A stretch of 64,000 bases of DNA from Strix aluco (Eukaryota; Chordata; Aves; Strigiformes; Strigidae): the NCBI RefSeq assembly GCF_031877795.1, contig NC_133957.1:7059009-7123008 (forward strand). Direction: 5' to 3'. Within the stretch, counting starts at the first letter, position 1. Every line of letters starts with the position of its first letter. Made by a program: the position numbers and the translations under genes. The notes beneath the pieces were generated by a model that searched no databases, was not told where the DNA came from, and saw only the letters and a list, made by a program, of their open reading frames with translations. Below are positions 1 to 25,643 of the stretch, one piece after another.

Positions 1-836
1 AATCCTTCACTGACATCACCCAGAGGACTTTCAGAGAAAACGAAACAAGATCTCCACCGTGTAGCTAACGCCATGTCAGAAACACAAGCATTGCGATGTG
101 TGCCTGGCCATACAAAACCAGTTTTCTTTATCAAGGCATCAGGCTAAAGACATCATCGCCACTTGCCCTGAATGCCAGAAGGACTCCCTCTCTTCAACAG
201 CCAGTGGTGTCAACCCTCGGGGACTCACCTCAGAATTATGGCAATCTGATGTCACTCTCTTTGCTGCATTTGAAACGTTAAAATATGTACCTGTGTCTGT
301 TGATACCTTTTCTGGAGCAGTGTCTGCGTCCTGCCATACAGTGGGCAGTCAAGCATCTGACCGGCATTCCCCACTCACCGACTGGACAGGCCATTGTGGA
401 GCATACGCATGGCACGTTAAAGCATCTATTGCAAAAACAAGAAGGGGGAGATGGAGGGTATCAATCTACACCTCACGGAAGGCTAAATAAGGCATTATAT
501 GCCATGAACTTTTTAAACATTTCCCCTGTCTCACAGGTGCCACCAATATTGCGTCACTTCTCGTCGCAGATACCAGACCAACAAGAAGTCCAGGGCAAGG
601 CTCAAGTGTTAGCAAAAAACCTGGAGAGTGGTAACTGGGAAGGACCAGATCCTTTAATAACCTGGGGAAGAGGTTATGCTTGTGTCTCCACAGGTCACGG
701 TCCCCGGTGGTTACCGGCAAGGTGCGTGCGACCATACCTGAAGTGTGAGAGGCAGCTTTTGGTGGACACTCAGGAGCCAGCTGTGGGTGCTGTGGATGCC
801 CCTGTGCCGACAGTTTGCGGTCTCTTCGACTGATCA
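1..836 (+). pseudogene. Class II ERV integrase, C-terminal part (broken)
   Basis: Retroviral integrase normally joins viral DNA to the host chromosome. Two overlapping frames carry it here. About 98-370 holds an HQAKDI...CPEC zinc-finger tail and an LWQSDVT segment with the first catalytic Asp. 285-833 holds GQAIVEHTHG, with the catalytic Glu, and a C-terminal WGRGYACVSTG...RWLPARCVRPY segment typical of class II (alpha/beta-like) integrases. The change of frame between them shows a frameshift, so this copy is dead. The 5' part lies outside the window. A polypurine tract and LTR follow at 1590-2000, consistent with the 3' end of one provirus. Class assignment rests on motif resemblance. Confidence 0.75.
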
Positions 837-1589
837 TTTAAGCAGAATGGATGGGTAATGCTTGCTGCTGCAACGGGACAAAATACACTATCTGTCCTTA
901 ATTATCACACTACGGTAGCCAACTCTTTTAAGAGAAAATGAATAACAGTAATCGCAACTCCTTAATGACATATATAGGCTTGCTAGACACTAGTGAAAGA
1001 TGTAGCTTAGGCAAAATGTAGTTATTAATAAGGATGAAATGCTATAAGAATGTGTGTATTCAACTTTCTTTGTTTAGCAATATTGAGAATTAAGAACTCA
1101 AGTGTTTAACCTTATTAGAAACTCCCTTGGTTTCCCCCCTGAGTGGTGGCCAGGCTCTGGGTGGAACCCAACAGGAGGATGAGATCAGATGTTTCTGCTC
1201 AAAGAAAATTGCCAGTTATTTTGGCCTGTTGATTTAGAGGCTGGACCTGCTTGCAGCGATGTTGGATGCCTCACCTACGGATGGACGCATCGCGTAGGAT
1301 TTCCGGTTTGCGAGGAAGGGCACTCTAAATCCTCGCTGCATCCAGGGTTCCCCAGTGATTGCGCATCTGAATGTTAGTACCCCATTAAGTAAGTGTGCTA
1401 TTCTGTATCTTCCTTATTTTGTAATACTTAGTGAAAGTCTGTCCTACTCTTTTCAACTAGTAACTGTAACTGCTGTTTTGTTTTTAGCCTTTTGTAGAAT
1501 TGTTTTAGGTATACTGTGTTTTTTGAAGTTTTTCTAAACCTTAATTGATAAAGCTCTGAAACAAGTCTTGCAGGTGCAGCTGTAAAACA
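837..1589 (+). other. ERV interior without recognisable env
   Basis: This stretch lies between the integrase remnant and the polypurine tract, where env would be expected. Only short, unconvincing open frames occur and I see no fusion peptide, CX6CC motif or membrane anchor. Env is probably deleted or decayed. Confidence 0.4.
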
Positions 1590-2000
1590 AAGAAGGGGGA
1601 GATGTGGGAGGCATCAGCCTGTCAGCTCTGCACAGCCCCTGAGAAACAGCAAGGCTTTGATGAGAAACAGCCTTGGGAGAAAGATAAGAAACTGCTGAGC
1701 TGTGCCAAGGTGTCAGAGGAAAACAACAGAGAGCTGCAACACTGAGCTGTGGGAAAGTGCTGAGCTGTGAGAAGTTGCTACCGCGAGAACAGCGCATGAA
1801 CGAGAGGTGATTGGTCTGCACAGCGCGTGGTAGAGGGGTCTGATGCTGATAGGAGAAAAGGTTGAGAGCTGTCTAATTGCTGATTTGCTAATTATGAAGT
1901 AAGAGCTTTGGCGAGAGCATAAGTACATACTATTGGAAAAATAAACGGCTTTGCTTGTTATAACTCTCATAGAGTTGAGCAGGTCCGATATCCTCCTGCA
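1590..2000 (+). mobile_element. Class II ERV polypurine tract and 3' LTR
   Basis: A polypurine tract (aagaagggggaga, 1590-1602) directly precedes TGTGGGAGGC at 1603. The LTR runs about 398 bp, has an AATAAA signal at 1940-1945 and probably ends in CTGCA at 2000. A diverged reverse-complement copy of most of it is found at about 25297-25643. No target-site duplication can be tested because the 5' LTR is outside the window. The 3' boundary is inferred from the CA terminus only. Confidence 0.7.
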
Positions 2001-3858
2001 AGAGTCACGCAGTCTTGAAGCCAGCGGAGGCCAGGAAAGTTCTTAGGTCAGGCACAAACCCTGGAGCTCTGACGCCACGTTGGCCCGTTACCTGAGCACC
2101 GTTCCAAGGAGCAGTTTTCCCTCACCCCGTGCCCTCCTTGTGCTTATTTGGGTCCCTGCCCCGGAACACGCCAGGAGCACGGGCACCACCGGCACTGGAG
2201 GTGAGACAGGAGCGATGCCCCGCCCACCGCTGCCAGCAGAAGTCCCGCCCCATCCCAGCTGCCTCAGGGGCCATTTGCCCAGCAAGTCCCTGCCCTCCAC
2301 TAGTCACGGGCTTTGTTGGGATTGGCTGCAAGGGCCGCTGCTCTCCCCACCCCACCCTTCTGGTTTACCCGAAGTACATCTGACGCAGAAGGCCCTTCCC
2401 TTACACACCCAGGGGCTGCCATTTTGTTCTGGCCGCCAACTGGGAGGGCTGCCATTTTATGGATGGCTGCTGCCATTTTATGGGAGTGAGCCACCTGCGT
2501 CTTAAAGATCGTACTGCTCTGTGATTGGCTGACGGCCATCGCTTGACAGCATCACCCCCCCCATTCTCAGGGAATCCTATGACTGGCGGCAAGAGGAGCC
2601 TCCCCTCCTAGCGCACCCAGAGGCACGTCAGCAAAGGAAGCCGCTGTCATTACGTACAGGGAGCCGCTGCTTTGGACAGTCTCATTCCCCACATGTTTTC
2701 ATACTGCATTGTGATTGGGTGGCAGCCATGTTTTGACACCCTCATACCCATGTGTTCCTATGTAGCCCTGCGATTGGCTGCCTGCCTGCTTTGGACAAGG
2801 GAGTGCTCAGATATAAATAAGTATATTTTATACAGTATTTATGGTTAGATAAAGCATTTTAAATATATATACCTCTATACACGTATACATGTGTATATAT
2901 TTATATATGTGCATAAACATTTATAAAGCCAGAGAAATTAAATCTATATAACAATTACCACATAGGTATAGAATGGATAAAACCAGCTTTCATAAGAGCT
3001 AAGGGAATGAACAATTAGAGTTGAAATGTGAACAGGCAGAAAAGTCAATGGCTGAGTGGAGGTCCCCTACTTTACCAGGCTGCAGAAGTCCAGACATGTC
3101 TGGGCTGGGGGAACCTCAAGAAGGTGGGGAAGACACAGACAAGCTGGAACATGCCCCACGGCTATGGCCCCTCCCAGGACACCACTAAGGTCCCTCAGCA
3201 CCATCCGTGTAACATCCAAAGAAGAGCCCGATCCTGCCAGCTGGACTGGAATGCCCCCAGCAGCCCAGCCCTGCCAGACAGCCAGATAGCCAGGCAGGGT
3301 AGACTGGGGCAGACTCTGAGCTCTTCTTGGTGCTGCAAGGCACAGGCAACACTGTCTGCAAATGGGGAAAACCAGGACAAAATGCCAACTTCAGAAGAAT
3401 ATGTGCATGGGGACAATAGTGTAAAGACCCAGAGGGGATCCCCATAAAGACCGTGTGAGCCAGAGGAACTCGTCAGTTTGCCCATGAACCACAAACTGGA
3501 TTTTGAGGTGCCAAACAGAGGGGGAGGGTGCTGGTGGGGAACTCCCTTTCCCCATGGCTGTGGGGGTCAGCTACCTGTAAGACCACTGTGGGGTGCAGGC
3601 TGGTGCTACATAAATTTCCTTGTCCTTAGGTTGATAACCTGACTGAATGTTTCTAAAGGCTCTGCCTGACTGAGTGAGGGGAGAAGTCAGGCGTGTGCTG
3701 GGACTTGTCCAGGTCCAACTGAGCCACACCAGCCAAACCCAGTGTGCTGTGCATGTGTCATGTCAAGGGATGGGGAAGGGGGTGGTGGTGGTGGATGATG
3801 TATTGAATACAGTAGGAGCTGAGCAGGATGCACATGGCATGGAATAAGGGGTGGGGAT
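2001..3858. other. Non-coding stretch with CCAAT-rich segment and AT-rich tract
   Basis: No gene is recognised. Between about 2315 and 2790 the motif gattggctg or close variants recurs (inverted CCAAT boxes) among repeated gccattttatgg phrases. 2810-2950 is an AT-rich simple tract of tata/ataaat type. The open frames in 3028-3494 lack any family resemblance. The end of the stretch (about 3830-3858, ggaataaggggtgggga) resembles the polypurine tract of the ERVL element at 53885-53903. Confidence 0.5.
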
Positions 3859-4363
3859 TGCACTGGGTCTGACTGGGATGGAGTTAATTTTTTTCTCAGC
3901 AGCCTCTATGGTGCTGTGCTTTGCCTTGGTGGCCAAACCAGCTTTGATAACACCCCAACATCGTAGCTGTTGCTGAGCAGTGCTTGCAGAGCTTCAAGGC
4001 CTTCTCGCTTTCTCCCTCTGCATTGACAAGCAGGAGGCTGGGGGTGGCAAGAGGCTGGGATGGGACAAAGCCAGGACAGCTGACCCCAACTGACCAAATC
4101 AATACACCACACCATATGACGTCGTGATCAGCAATAAAATTGGGGGAGTGAGGGGTGTTCTTCAAAATATCCTTTGCTCAGAGTCTGGCCAGCCATCAAT
4201 CTCCTGCTCTGAGTGATTGCTGCTCTGCTTACTCGACTGTTTTTATCTCAACCCAGGAGATGTTTTCCCTCACTTTTCTCCTTCGAGTTTCCTCCCCCGT
4301 CCCGCTGCTAGGGAGTAAGCAAGTGACTGGGTGGGGGCTGCCATATCGGGTTATGCCACCACA
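3859..4363 (+). mobile_element. Old, diverged ERVL-type LTR
   Basis: It starts TGCACTGGGTCTGACTGG after an ERVL-like polypurine tract and ends GCCACCACA, the same terminus as the young ERVL LTRs at 48114 and 53904. Internal phrases such as ctatggtgctgtg and ccaggacagctgaccccaactgacc are shared with those LTRs, but there are many differences and it is about 100 bp shorter. It is most likely the 3' LTR of an older relative whose interior is lost. Confidence 0.65.
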
Positions 4364-6500
4364 CAAGCACACAGCAACTAGGTTGGTATGTGCTTGTGAG
4401 GTCACTTGTGCCTTCTTATCTTTTAGGTGAGCAGATAACAAGTGGAGGGAAGCGTGGTGGTCAGGTCACTGGTATCTGAGAGCTGATAGGCAAGAGGGAG
4501 ACAAATGCATTGGGTATGTACTTGTGATGTCAGAGAATCACAGAATCACAGAATCATCTTGGTTGGAAAAAACCTTGAAGATCATCCAGTCCAACCATTA
4601 ACCTCACACTGACAGTTCCCAACTACACCATATCCTAAGCGCTATGTCAATGCAACTCTTAAACACCTGCAGGGATGGGGAATCCACCACTGACCTGAGC
4701 AGCCTATTCCAACGCCCAACAACCCCTTCGGGAAAGAAATACTTCCTAAGAGCCAGTCTGACCCTGCCCTGGCACAGCTTGAGGCCATTCCCTCTTGTCC
4801 TGGCACTTGTTCCTTGGTTCAAGAGACTCATCCCCCCTCTCTGTACCCTCCTTTCAGGGAGTTGCAGAGGGCGATGAGGTCTCCCCTCAGCCTCCTCTTC
4901 TCCACACTAAACCCCTCCAGTTCCCTCAGCCGCTCCCCATCAGACCTGTGCTCCAGACTCTGCACCAGCTTCGTTGCCCTTCTCTGGACACGCTCAAGTC
5001 ATTCAATGACCTTTTTGTAGTGAGGGGCCAAAAACTGAACACAGGAATCGAGGTGCGGCCTCACCAGTGCCAAGTCCAGGGTTAAGATTCCTTCCCTGTC
5101 CCTGCTGGCCACACTATTTCTGACACAAGCCAGGATGCCACTGGCCTTCTTGGCCACCTGGGCACACTGCTGTCTCCTGTTCATCCAGCTATCAGTCAAC
5201 ACCCCCAGGTCCCTCTCTGACTGGCAGCTCTCCAACCACACCTCCCCAAGCCTGTAGCACTGCTGGGGGTTGTTGTGGCCAAAGTACAGAACGCATTATT
5301 TGGCCTTATTGAAACTCCTCCAGTTGGTCTTAACCCAGCGAGGCAGCCTGTCCAGATCTCTCTGCAGAGCCTCCCTACCCTTGTGCCAATCAACACTCCT
5401 GTCCAACTTGGTGTCACTCTTCGCTGAATAGCTGTTTAGCCAGGACCAGGTGCATGGCCTCTACAGGTGCATGTGAGGTCACCAGAGGCCGAGTACGTCA
5501 ACAGCAAGAATATGGCGAATGGGTGTATATGTACTTGTGAGGTCACTGGTGCCTGAGTAGATCACAGGCTGGGAGCTGGCACATGGCTTGTGTAAGTGCT
5601 TGTGAGATTCCTGGTGCCTGAGTAGCTGATAGACCGAGCGCATGCACATGACTTGTGTCAGAGCTTGTGAGGCCATTTGTGCCTTCTTATCTTGTAGGCG
5701 AGCAGATAACAAGTGGAGGGATGCGTGGTGGTCAGGTCACTGATGTCCAAGTAGCTGATAGGCAAGAGGGAGACAAATGCATTGGGTATGTACTTGTGAT
5801 GTCACTCTTGGCTGAATAGCTGATTGGCCAGGACCAGGTGCATGGCCTCTACAGGTGCATGTGAGGTCACCAGAGGCTGAATACATCAACAGCGAGAACA
5901 TGGCAAGAGGTGTATATGCACTTGTGAGGTCACTGGTGCCTGAGTAGCTGACAGGGCAGGAGCAGGCATCTGGCATTGTACTGGTTTTGGCTGGTGTAGA
6001 ATTAACTTTGTATTTAGTGAAATAGTGAGCGAGGGACTGTGTGGGGCTGAGCTGCTGGCTGGGGTTAAACCATGACAAGTACATGTAGGTTGTTTTGAGG
6101 TCACTGTTGCCTGAGTAGCTGATAGGGTAGAAGCTGGCCCATAGCTCGTGGCTGTGGTGATGAGGTCACTCACACCTGAGTAGCTCATAGGCCCACGGCA
6201 TGTGTAGGTGCTTATAATGTCCCTGCTGCCTGAGCAGCTGATAGGGTAGGAGCAGGCCCATAGTTTGTGTTGGTGGGTTTGAGGTCATTGGTGTCTGAAC
6301 AGTCGATAGGCCAGCAGCAGGCCAATGTCAGAGGTAGATGCTATGGCATCACCTGTGGCTGAGTAGCAGATAGGGCAGGAGCATGCCCATGGTTGTGTTT
6401 GAGCTTATGATGTCACTGGTGCCTGAGCAGCTGATAGGGCAGGATCTGGCCCATAGCTTGTGTAGGTGCTTCTGATGTCACCTAATAATCTTTAGACCAT
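4364..6500. repeat. Degenerate tandem repeat array (interrupted by CR1)
   Basis: Loose units of roughly 70-90 bp share the phrase cttgtgaggtcactggtgcctgagtagctgataggg, repeated across 4370-4532 and 5412-6490. A larger duplication is visible: 5660-5890 repeats the sequence of 4430-4532 joined directly to 5417-5500, without the CR1 element that separates them. No coding function is apparent; stops occur in all frames. Confidence 0.7.
4533..5411 (-). mobile_element. CR1 LINE, 5'-truncated
   Basis: The element is in reverse orientation. Its 3' end is the tandem agaatcacagaatcacagaatca tail at 4533, followed by the CR1 3' region and the end of the reverse transcriptase frame, readable on the - strand in pieces. 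Many stops and frame changes show it is dead. It breaks off in ggtgtca at the host site, flanked by tgtca (4528-4532 and 5412-5416), although the same bases also occur in CR1 itself, so this may be microhomology. Confidence 0.9.
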
Positions 6501-7678
6501 GTCCAAATATGGCTTTTTGGAAGAACCATTGCCAGAAGAAGTCCATACACCGCACACACGTGTGACAGTGTGACTCATGCACACACAGCAGTGGCAGCAG
6601 GAGGGTGTGAGGTCACTGTCAGTGTAACTCATGAGCACACAGTGGTGGCCATAGGAGGGTGTGAGGTCACATCACCAATGGCACCCCGTGGCCGTGGGGC
6701 TCAGCGCAGAGCAGCCGTTTGCATCAGAGGGGCATCACAGCAGCTGCGAGGCTGAAGGAGCAGCCCCAGCAGCCCTGGCTGGAGCTGTCAGGGTGGGGAT
6801 GGCTCAGGGGCACCACAGGGATGTGCCTGGGCTCTGCGCCAGGAGGAAACCACAGACTTCCTGCCCGGGCTCTGCGGGGGGGAGCACAGGGAGCGCTGCG
6901 AGGTCACGTGGGCTGTGGTTTGTGCACCTGCAGGCTGCAGCTCCCGAGCCACCCGTGGGGAATAATGGCCCCTCGGTGACATGCTGAGAGTCAGGGATAT
7001 GTCTGAGCTGTGTGTCTGCTGCCAGGACAGGGCCATGTCCCAGCTCCAGCTCCATCTCATTGGAAGGGACCTTCCGTGGGGCTCTCCAGGGAGGGACGGG
7101 TGAGCCAGCGCTCCTGGGATGGGGCTCTGGCCTGGGATAAGGCCCTTTCCCAGCTGCTGCTCCAGTACAGAGGGGTCTGAAGCAGGGACAGGGGCTGTTT
7201 CCTTCCCTTTCTGACACAGCGCCCGGTGCAGTCCCAGCCCTGTGGTTCCCATGGCATGGGGATGGCTGGACACTCGCAGTTTGGGCTCTTGGTTGTGCCC
7301 AGTATAGGAGATGCTCAGTGCTCCTGGTCCACACAGCAGGGTTCAAGGCATGAAAAACCCATTTCCCCCACTACAACTGACCCTGTCCTGTGACGCCCCA
7401 CCACCACAGTGACGTGACACCTGCAGCGGAGCCATCCCTCATATATGGTCATGAATGGCACTGGAGAAGTTCATTGGAGGGTTGGGCTGTGTCGGAGGGG
7501 AGATAGGTCCCGATAATGTCTAAAAAGGGGCTGCTGCTTTGATTGGCTCCTCCTGTAGCTGGGCTGGCATCAGCAGAGATATATTGCCCTCCCGTCGTCA
7601 TTGTCCCCACGAGTCCCCAGGAGCTGTGGCAGGGAGTGTGGCGCAGCAGGGATGTGCGGACAGGGCAGGAGGCTCAGG
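6501..7678 (+). promoter_or_regulatory. 5' flank of the SRCR receptor gene
   Basis: This holds no gene of its own. Short repeats of gtgtgactcatg...cacacagcagtggc occur at 6560-6670. An inverted CCAAT motif (gattggctcc, about 7539-7548) and TATA-like atatatgg (about 7441) and gatatatt (about 7576) lie in the last 250 bp upstream of the start codon. Promoter placement is inference from position only. Confidence 0.3.
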
Positions 7679-20753
<13,075 letters not shown>

Positions 20754-20958
20754 CTTGGTGCACAACAGTCCCTGAGCCCCAGGCCAGGAGAGCCCATCCC
20801 TGCCCTGCAGCTGGGTGCAGCCGGGAGGGAGGAGAGGTCTGTGCAGCTGGGAGAGCCGTGAGCACCACGGAACTGACTCCCTTGACCCATGGGCAGGAGA
20901 AATTGCCTGGAGTTTCCGTATTTGTATTCCCATTTTTATGCTGTGGATCTTTGCTCTT

Positions 20959-20964
20959 ATTAAA
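20959..20964 (+). terminator. Polyadenylation signal ATTAAA of the SRCR gene
   Basis: The variant signal lies 206 bp after the stop codon and is followed by a T/G-rich stretch (gtctctgggggctttg). It is conserved in the inverted copy at 61885-61890. Confidence 0.55.
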
Positions 20965-23867
20965 AGTCTCTGGGGGCTTTGACCCAGAGCATCTCCTTGC
21001 CTGCCAGGTGTCAGGGCATCTTCCTGAGGCTGGTCAGGGGAGCAGAGAACAAAGACACAGTGGTAGGGAAGGGCCGTGTCTCAGGGACAGCAGACTCAGG
21101 GTCAGGCTGTTGGGCTGCGAGAGCCCATGGTCCCTGGGGAATAATCTTAGTGACAGAAATATTTCCATCCTGCTGGCCACAGGCAGTTTCTAGCCAAAAT
21201 GTCTCTATGGTAGGTCCCTTGATGTACCCCTGTGGGAGCACTGATCTCCTCACCTGGGGGTTCCAGCTGCTCTTTCCTCCACGCCCTGCCTCAGCCATGC
21301 TGGTCCCACAGTGCAGAGGCCATGACAGAGCTGCCATGTCAGGGGAAGCCCTGGGCTTTTGGCTCATAGAAGTGAGCCTAAGGTGACTACAGGGCCCTGA
21401 ACACCCCAGCCAGACCAGGGGGGATCGTGGCCCGCGGACCTCCTCCCCCAGTGCTTAGGAGGCAGCTCTGCTCCCCAGTGCCCCAGCACAGAGTGCAGAG
21501 CCACTTTCTGGACACATGGGGCTGGGATTCCCTCTCCTCATGCTCTGCCAGGACCCATCTCCATGGGCTGTTCCTGCTGCTTTGCAGACCTGTGGCAGCC
21601 CTGGTCCCCCCTCCTCCTGCTCCTGGTCGAGCTCCTGGCCTGGAGAAGGGCCTATCCAGGCAGCTGCTCATGTGGGCACATTTCCATGGCAGTGGAGATT
21701 TTGTGTCCCTCCACTAAAACAGGTGCTGCTGAGAGCTGAGCCAGGGTCCCTCTCCCTCAGCTGGGGTTTCACCTGCCCCAGCGCCCATGGGCAGAGAATC
21801 CTCTCATGCAGGAGCCAGGCTGGGAGAAGGGTTTGACACCTGCACAGGACCTGGCGCCCAAACTGACAAACTGCCCTCCCTGCTCTCCACACCCTGCCAG
21901 CTCTTCTCCAATGGGTTTCTCTGCCACGGGCTGGAATGTGCGTTGGGTGTCTGTGGCAGGATTCCCTGTGGGGAGCAGCTGCAGCTCTGCAGCCCTGCAA
22001 ACAGCAGGATCTGGCCCTGGAGCAGAAGTGGGGAGGAGGCAGATGTTGGCCACATCCTCTCCTATTGCAGTGTTGCCCCATTCCCTGCTGGGAGCTCCTC
22101 CACCTCTGGGGTGACCCTGGGGTGACCCTGGGGGGAGATGAGGTTCACACATCCCTCTGCCCCACACCCGGAAGCCTTCTTGCTGGCAGCCCCCATGGGA
22201 GACCAGAGTTCCCAGGGCAAGACCCCCACGCTGATGGGTGACATACATGGGCATTGCAAACACAGCCTCCATCCCCTGCAAAACTCCCACTGGGATAAGC
22301 TCCAGCCCTGCATCTCAGAGAAATAAGGTCTAAAAGTGAAGTAAAGAAGAAGAAGGGAGTGTTATCTTCTGGACACAGGATGGTGGACGCCTATGGGCAG
22401 TATGGACTCAAGGTGCCCCAAGCGGGGACTGGGGAGAAGAGCCCAGTGCCTGTTCCATGCCACCTCCCCACCAACTCTGCCCTCCCACAGGTATAATATC
22501 TCTCCCTTACTCTGGCAGCTGGTAGAGGTTTGCCTCTTCCTTCTGGGAGAAAGAAGCTCCAGGCCTGGGTATGCTGCAGGGGGCAACACCCCTGAGCAGA
22601 AGGAACCTGTTTCATGGCATTTGGGGACCTGAACAGTCTGGCCCTGATGGCTGGCTCCATTCTCTGCAGCCAAGCAGGATTGTCACTGTGCCCCAGAGCT
22701 GTGGGTGCTCCTGCAGCTCCTGAGGACCTACCTGAGGGGGGTCACAGTGAGACCCCAACCCTCAGCACTGCAGCCCCACACTGGGCAGAACTCAGCTGTG
22801 GAAAGCCCACAGGAGACCAGCCTTATTTCTCTGAGTTTGGGCTCACCATGCCCAGAGGCTGGGCACCCTGAAGTGAAAGTCCATGTCTCACACCCCAACT
22901 TAGTTGCCAGTGTCTTGCTGGGGAAGCAGCCAAGGCACCATCTCCTGGCTATCGCCACCTCTGCATGGCTGTGGACAGACCTGTGCCTCTCCGATCCCAC
23001 CAACACAGGGTGGACGGAGACACCAAACACCGCGGGAAGAGGAAGTGGGCACCGGCCCTGCCACTCAACCCTTCGCAGGGCTGTGCCTGACCTCAGCATC
23101 TCCACGTTCCCTGAGCTGAGGCTCTGCTCAAACCAGTGGTGATGGTGGAAGGACAAGGACCTGGAGACAGGGTCGGGGTAAGAAATGCGTCTGCTCCAGC
23201 TGGGAGTCCCACAGCCCTGCCAGGCTCATCCAGCTCTGACCTTGCTACCTGCTGGCACAGAGGAGGCTTCCCATGTGGTATGGGATCTCCACCTGGAGAA
23301 AGGACAATCTCAGACCCTCACCCTTGGGAAGCCACCAGGGCAGTGTGTCCCTGGTACCAAAGGACACCTGAGCTGGACCAGCACACTCACAACATGTCTC
23401 TCAGTGCAGCCAGAAAGGATTCTTAGCGTGCTGCTGACATCTTTCCCCTCCCTGAGCTCTCCCCACAGAGGAGCACACTCTGCTGCCAACGTTGTCCCTG
23501 GGTGGTGGGTGGAGGGTCTGTGGCACAGGGCAGTGACCTGAGCTCAGGTCCAGCACAGTTGCCCTCTTCTCCTCCAAGAGGGGCTTAGCAGAGGCGGCAC
23601 ACACAGCCCTCCCACTGCCCTCATCCCCTTGCAGATGAGCCCTGGGTGGGCAAGACAGGCCCTCAGGGCCTGGAGAGGACCAGTGCCTGAACTGCAGCCC
23701 ACACCGGCCTGAGGCTGGGCTGTCAGGGCAGAAGCACCCTTGGAGATGCCGGGGAGTGAACCCAGGACCTCCCCCATGCCAAGCAAATGCTCAGCTCCAT
23801 CCCTGTGATACCTGCCAGCAGGAGAGACCCTCTCCTCCCATGATGTGTCTGTGACATCACAGCCCTG

Positions 23868-25296
23868 GTGTCCTCTGGGTGTCCAGGGACCCTCTGCAGA
23901 AAACAGCACTGGAATTGTCCTGAGCCGAGGGAAGTCAGGACTGCCTCTGCGCTGGGGCCTGATCCTGGCAGAGGGCTGCACTGCAGAGTGTTGCCCCTTT
24001 AACGTCTCTGCAGGGCAATGGGGCAGGAGGAGGCTCTTGCTGCAGGCACTTCTCCCATGCTCTGGCCCCCTCTGGGGTTGGTCGATGGAGAGGAGAAAAC
24101 CCCTGAGCCTCCTCTGCCCCCCAGTGCAACACCCCTCCGTGCCACATCTGTCCCAAACTCTACAGCAGGAGCAGTGCAACAGGGTGATGGAAACTCCCTC
24201 CCTGGGATGAGGGAAAATCCCTCCCCTGGGCTGAGCTGCCCCCAGGCACTGATGGCACCCCCGGGGGTGCGGTGGGGGCATATGGGGACTGAAATCCTAT
24301 AACCCCTCCTCCAGTCACTGGGCCTCCCCCTGCACCACTCTTCCCACCAGCATCCCTGAGGTGAGGTGAACAGCAGGTGTCCATCTCCCTGGGGCTGAGG
24401 GTGTGGGTTGGGCTCATGGACCTTCCCACTCCTTTCGTGCTGAGGACTGTCCTGACAGCAAAGCAGTGCCTGGGACAGCCCTGGCTGGGCTCTGGGGCAG
24501 GGTGGGTGAGCATGTTCAGCTGTTAACTCCAAGGCTGATCGCTTCACCACATGCAGGGATGGTGTCTTCATGGTGGTAAACCTGGGGCAACTGTGCTGCC
24601 AGTGCCATAGATTTTTCCCTGCTGAGCCCCTGCCTGGCAGAGAGGGTTTGGGGCAACAAAAACCAGACCACAGTCACCATGAACGTCTGGAGTGGTTGAG
24701 TGGAGTTAAGGAGATGGACTGCTCCTCTGTTCTGCTTTGCACACGTGGCCCCAAAGCCCATCCTCAGCAGTGACTCTCCCATTCTTGCTCCAGACCTAGA
24801 AGGACTCTTTTGGAGCAGTGACAGTCCTGCAGGCACTACCCCTGCGGACAAGCATTGCCAAGCTCATGCTCAGTGCTGACAAGGCAGTAACCTTGCTTGG
24901 ACAGACAGTCTCTCCCTCTCCCCTCCTCTCACTTGCACTCAGTCACAACAAAAGCCAAACTTCTCTGGAGGTGCGTCCCTGGGGAGCCATGGGGAGGCAG
25001 CAGGTCTGCAGGGGGCTGGGATGTGCACATGGCTGTGGGACTACAGTCCAGTATGTGCCGCTCCTTGGCCTGACTGGTTGACTGGGGAGATGCTCAGACT
25101 GGAGACAGGGGATGATCTCCTGGGTCACAGTTGTCACCATGTTCTTGATGAGCAAGAAAGGTTCTGTAACAGCAAGAGGTTGCAAGAGGGGAGCTCAGCA
25201 GCTTGTTGGGGCTCATGAGCAGGTCTTTCTTTTTCTGGGCACAGGGAGTTTTGGCAACTGAGGCACGGACTCCCTGTGAAGTGCAGAAGGAAAGAT
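23868..25296. other. Single-copy flank, no gene seen
   Basis: Just right of arm A. Open frames here are short, overlap on both strands and show no family resemblance. Confidence 0.5.
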
Positions 25297-25643
25297 CCTT
25301 TATTTTTCCAATAGTACATACTTATGCTCTCGCCAAAGCTCTCACTTCATAATTAGCAAATCAGCAATTAGACAGCTATCAACCTTTTCTCCTATCAGCG
25401 TAAGACCACTCTAACACGCGCTTCTTCTTGTTCACGTGCTGTTCACGCGGTGGTAACTTCTCACAGCTCAGCACTTTCCCACAGCTCAGTGTTGCAGCTC
25501 TCCGTTGTTTTCCTTTGCCACCTTGGCACAACTCAACAGTCTCTTATCTTTCTTCCAAGGCCTGTTCCTCATCAAAGCCCTGCTGCTTCTCAGAGGCTGT
25601 GCAAGGCTGACAGGCCGATGTCGACTTGCCTCTCTCCCACAGT
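25297..25643 (-). mobile_element. Class II LTR, partial, reverse orientation
   Basis: The reverse complement of this stretch follows the LTR at 1603-1946, including attggaaaaataaa, the cttcataattagcaaatcagcaatt segment and the repeated cagctcagcactttcccacagctcag region. Similarity stops just after AATAAA, so the R/U5 end is missing or replaced. Confidence 0.75.

Noticed and set aside
3028-3494. Overlapping open frames on both strands, up to 139 codons
   Set aside because: No family resemblance, no splice or promoter context, and frames open on both strands as expected of GC-rich non-coding DNA.
20965-23867. Additional SRCR or other exons in the 3' flank of arm A
   Set aside because: Similarity to arm B is uniform over the whole flank rather than exon-like, and no cysteine pattern or splice-bounded frame was found.
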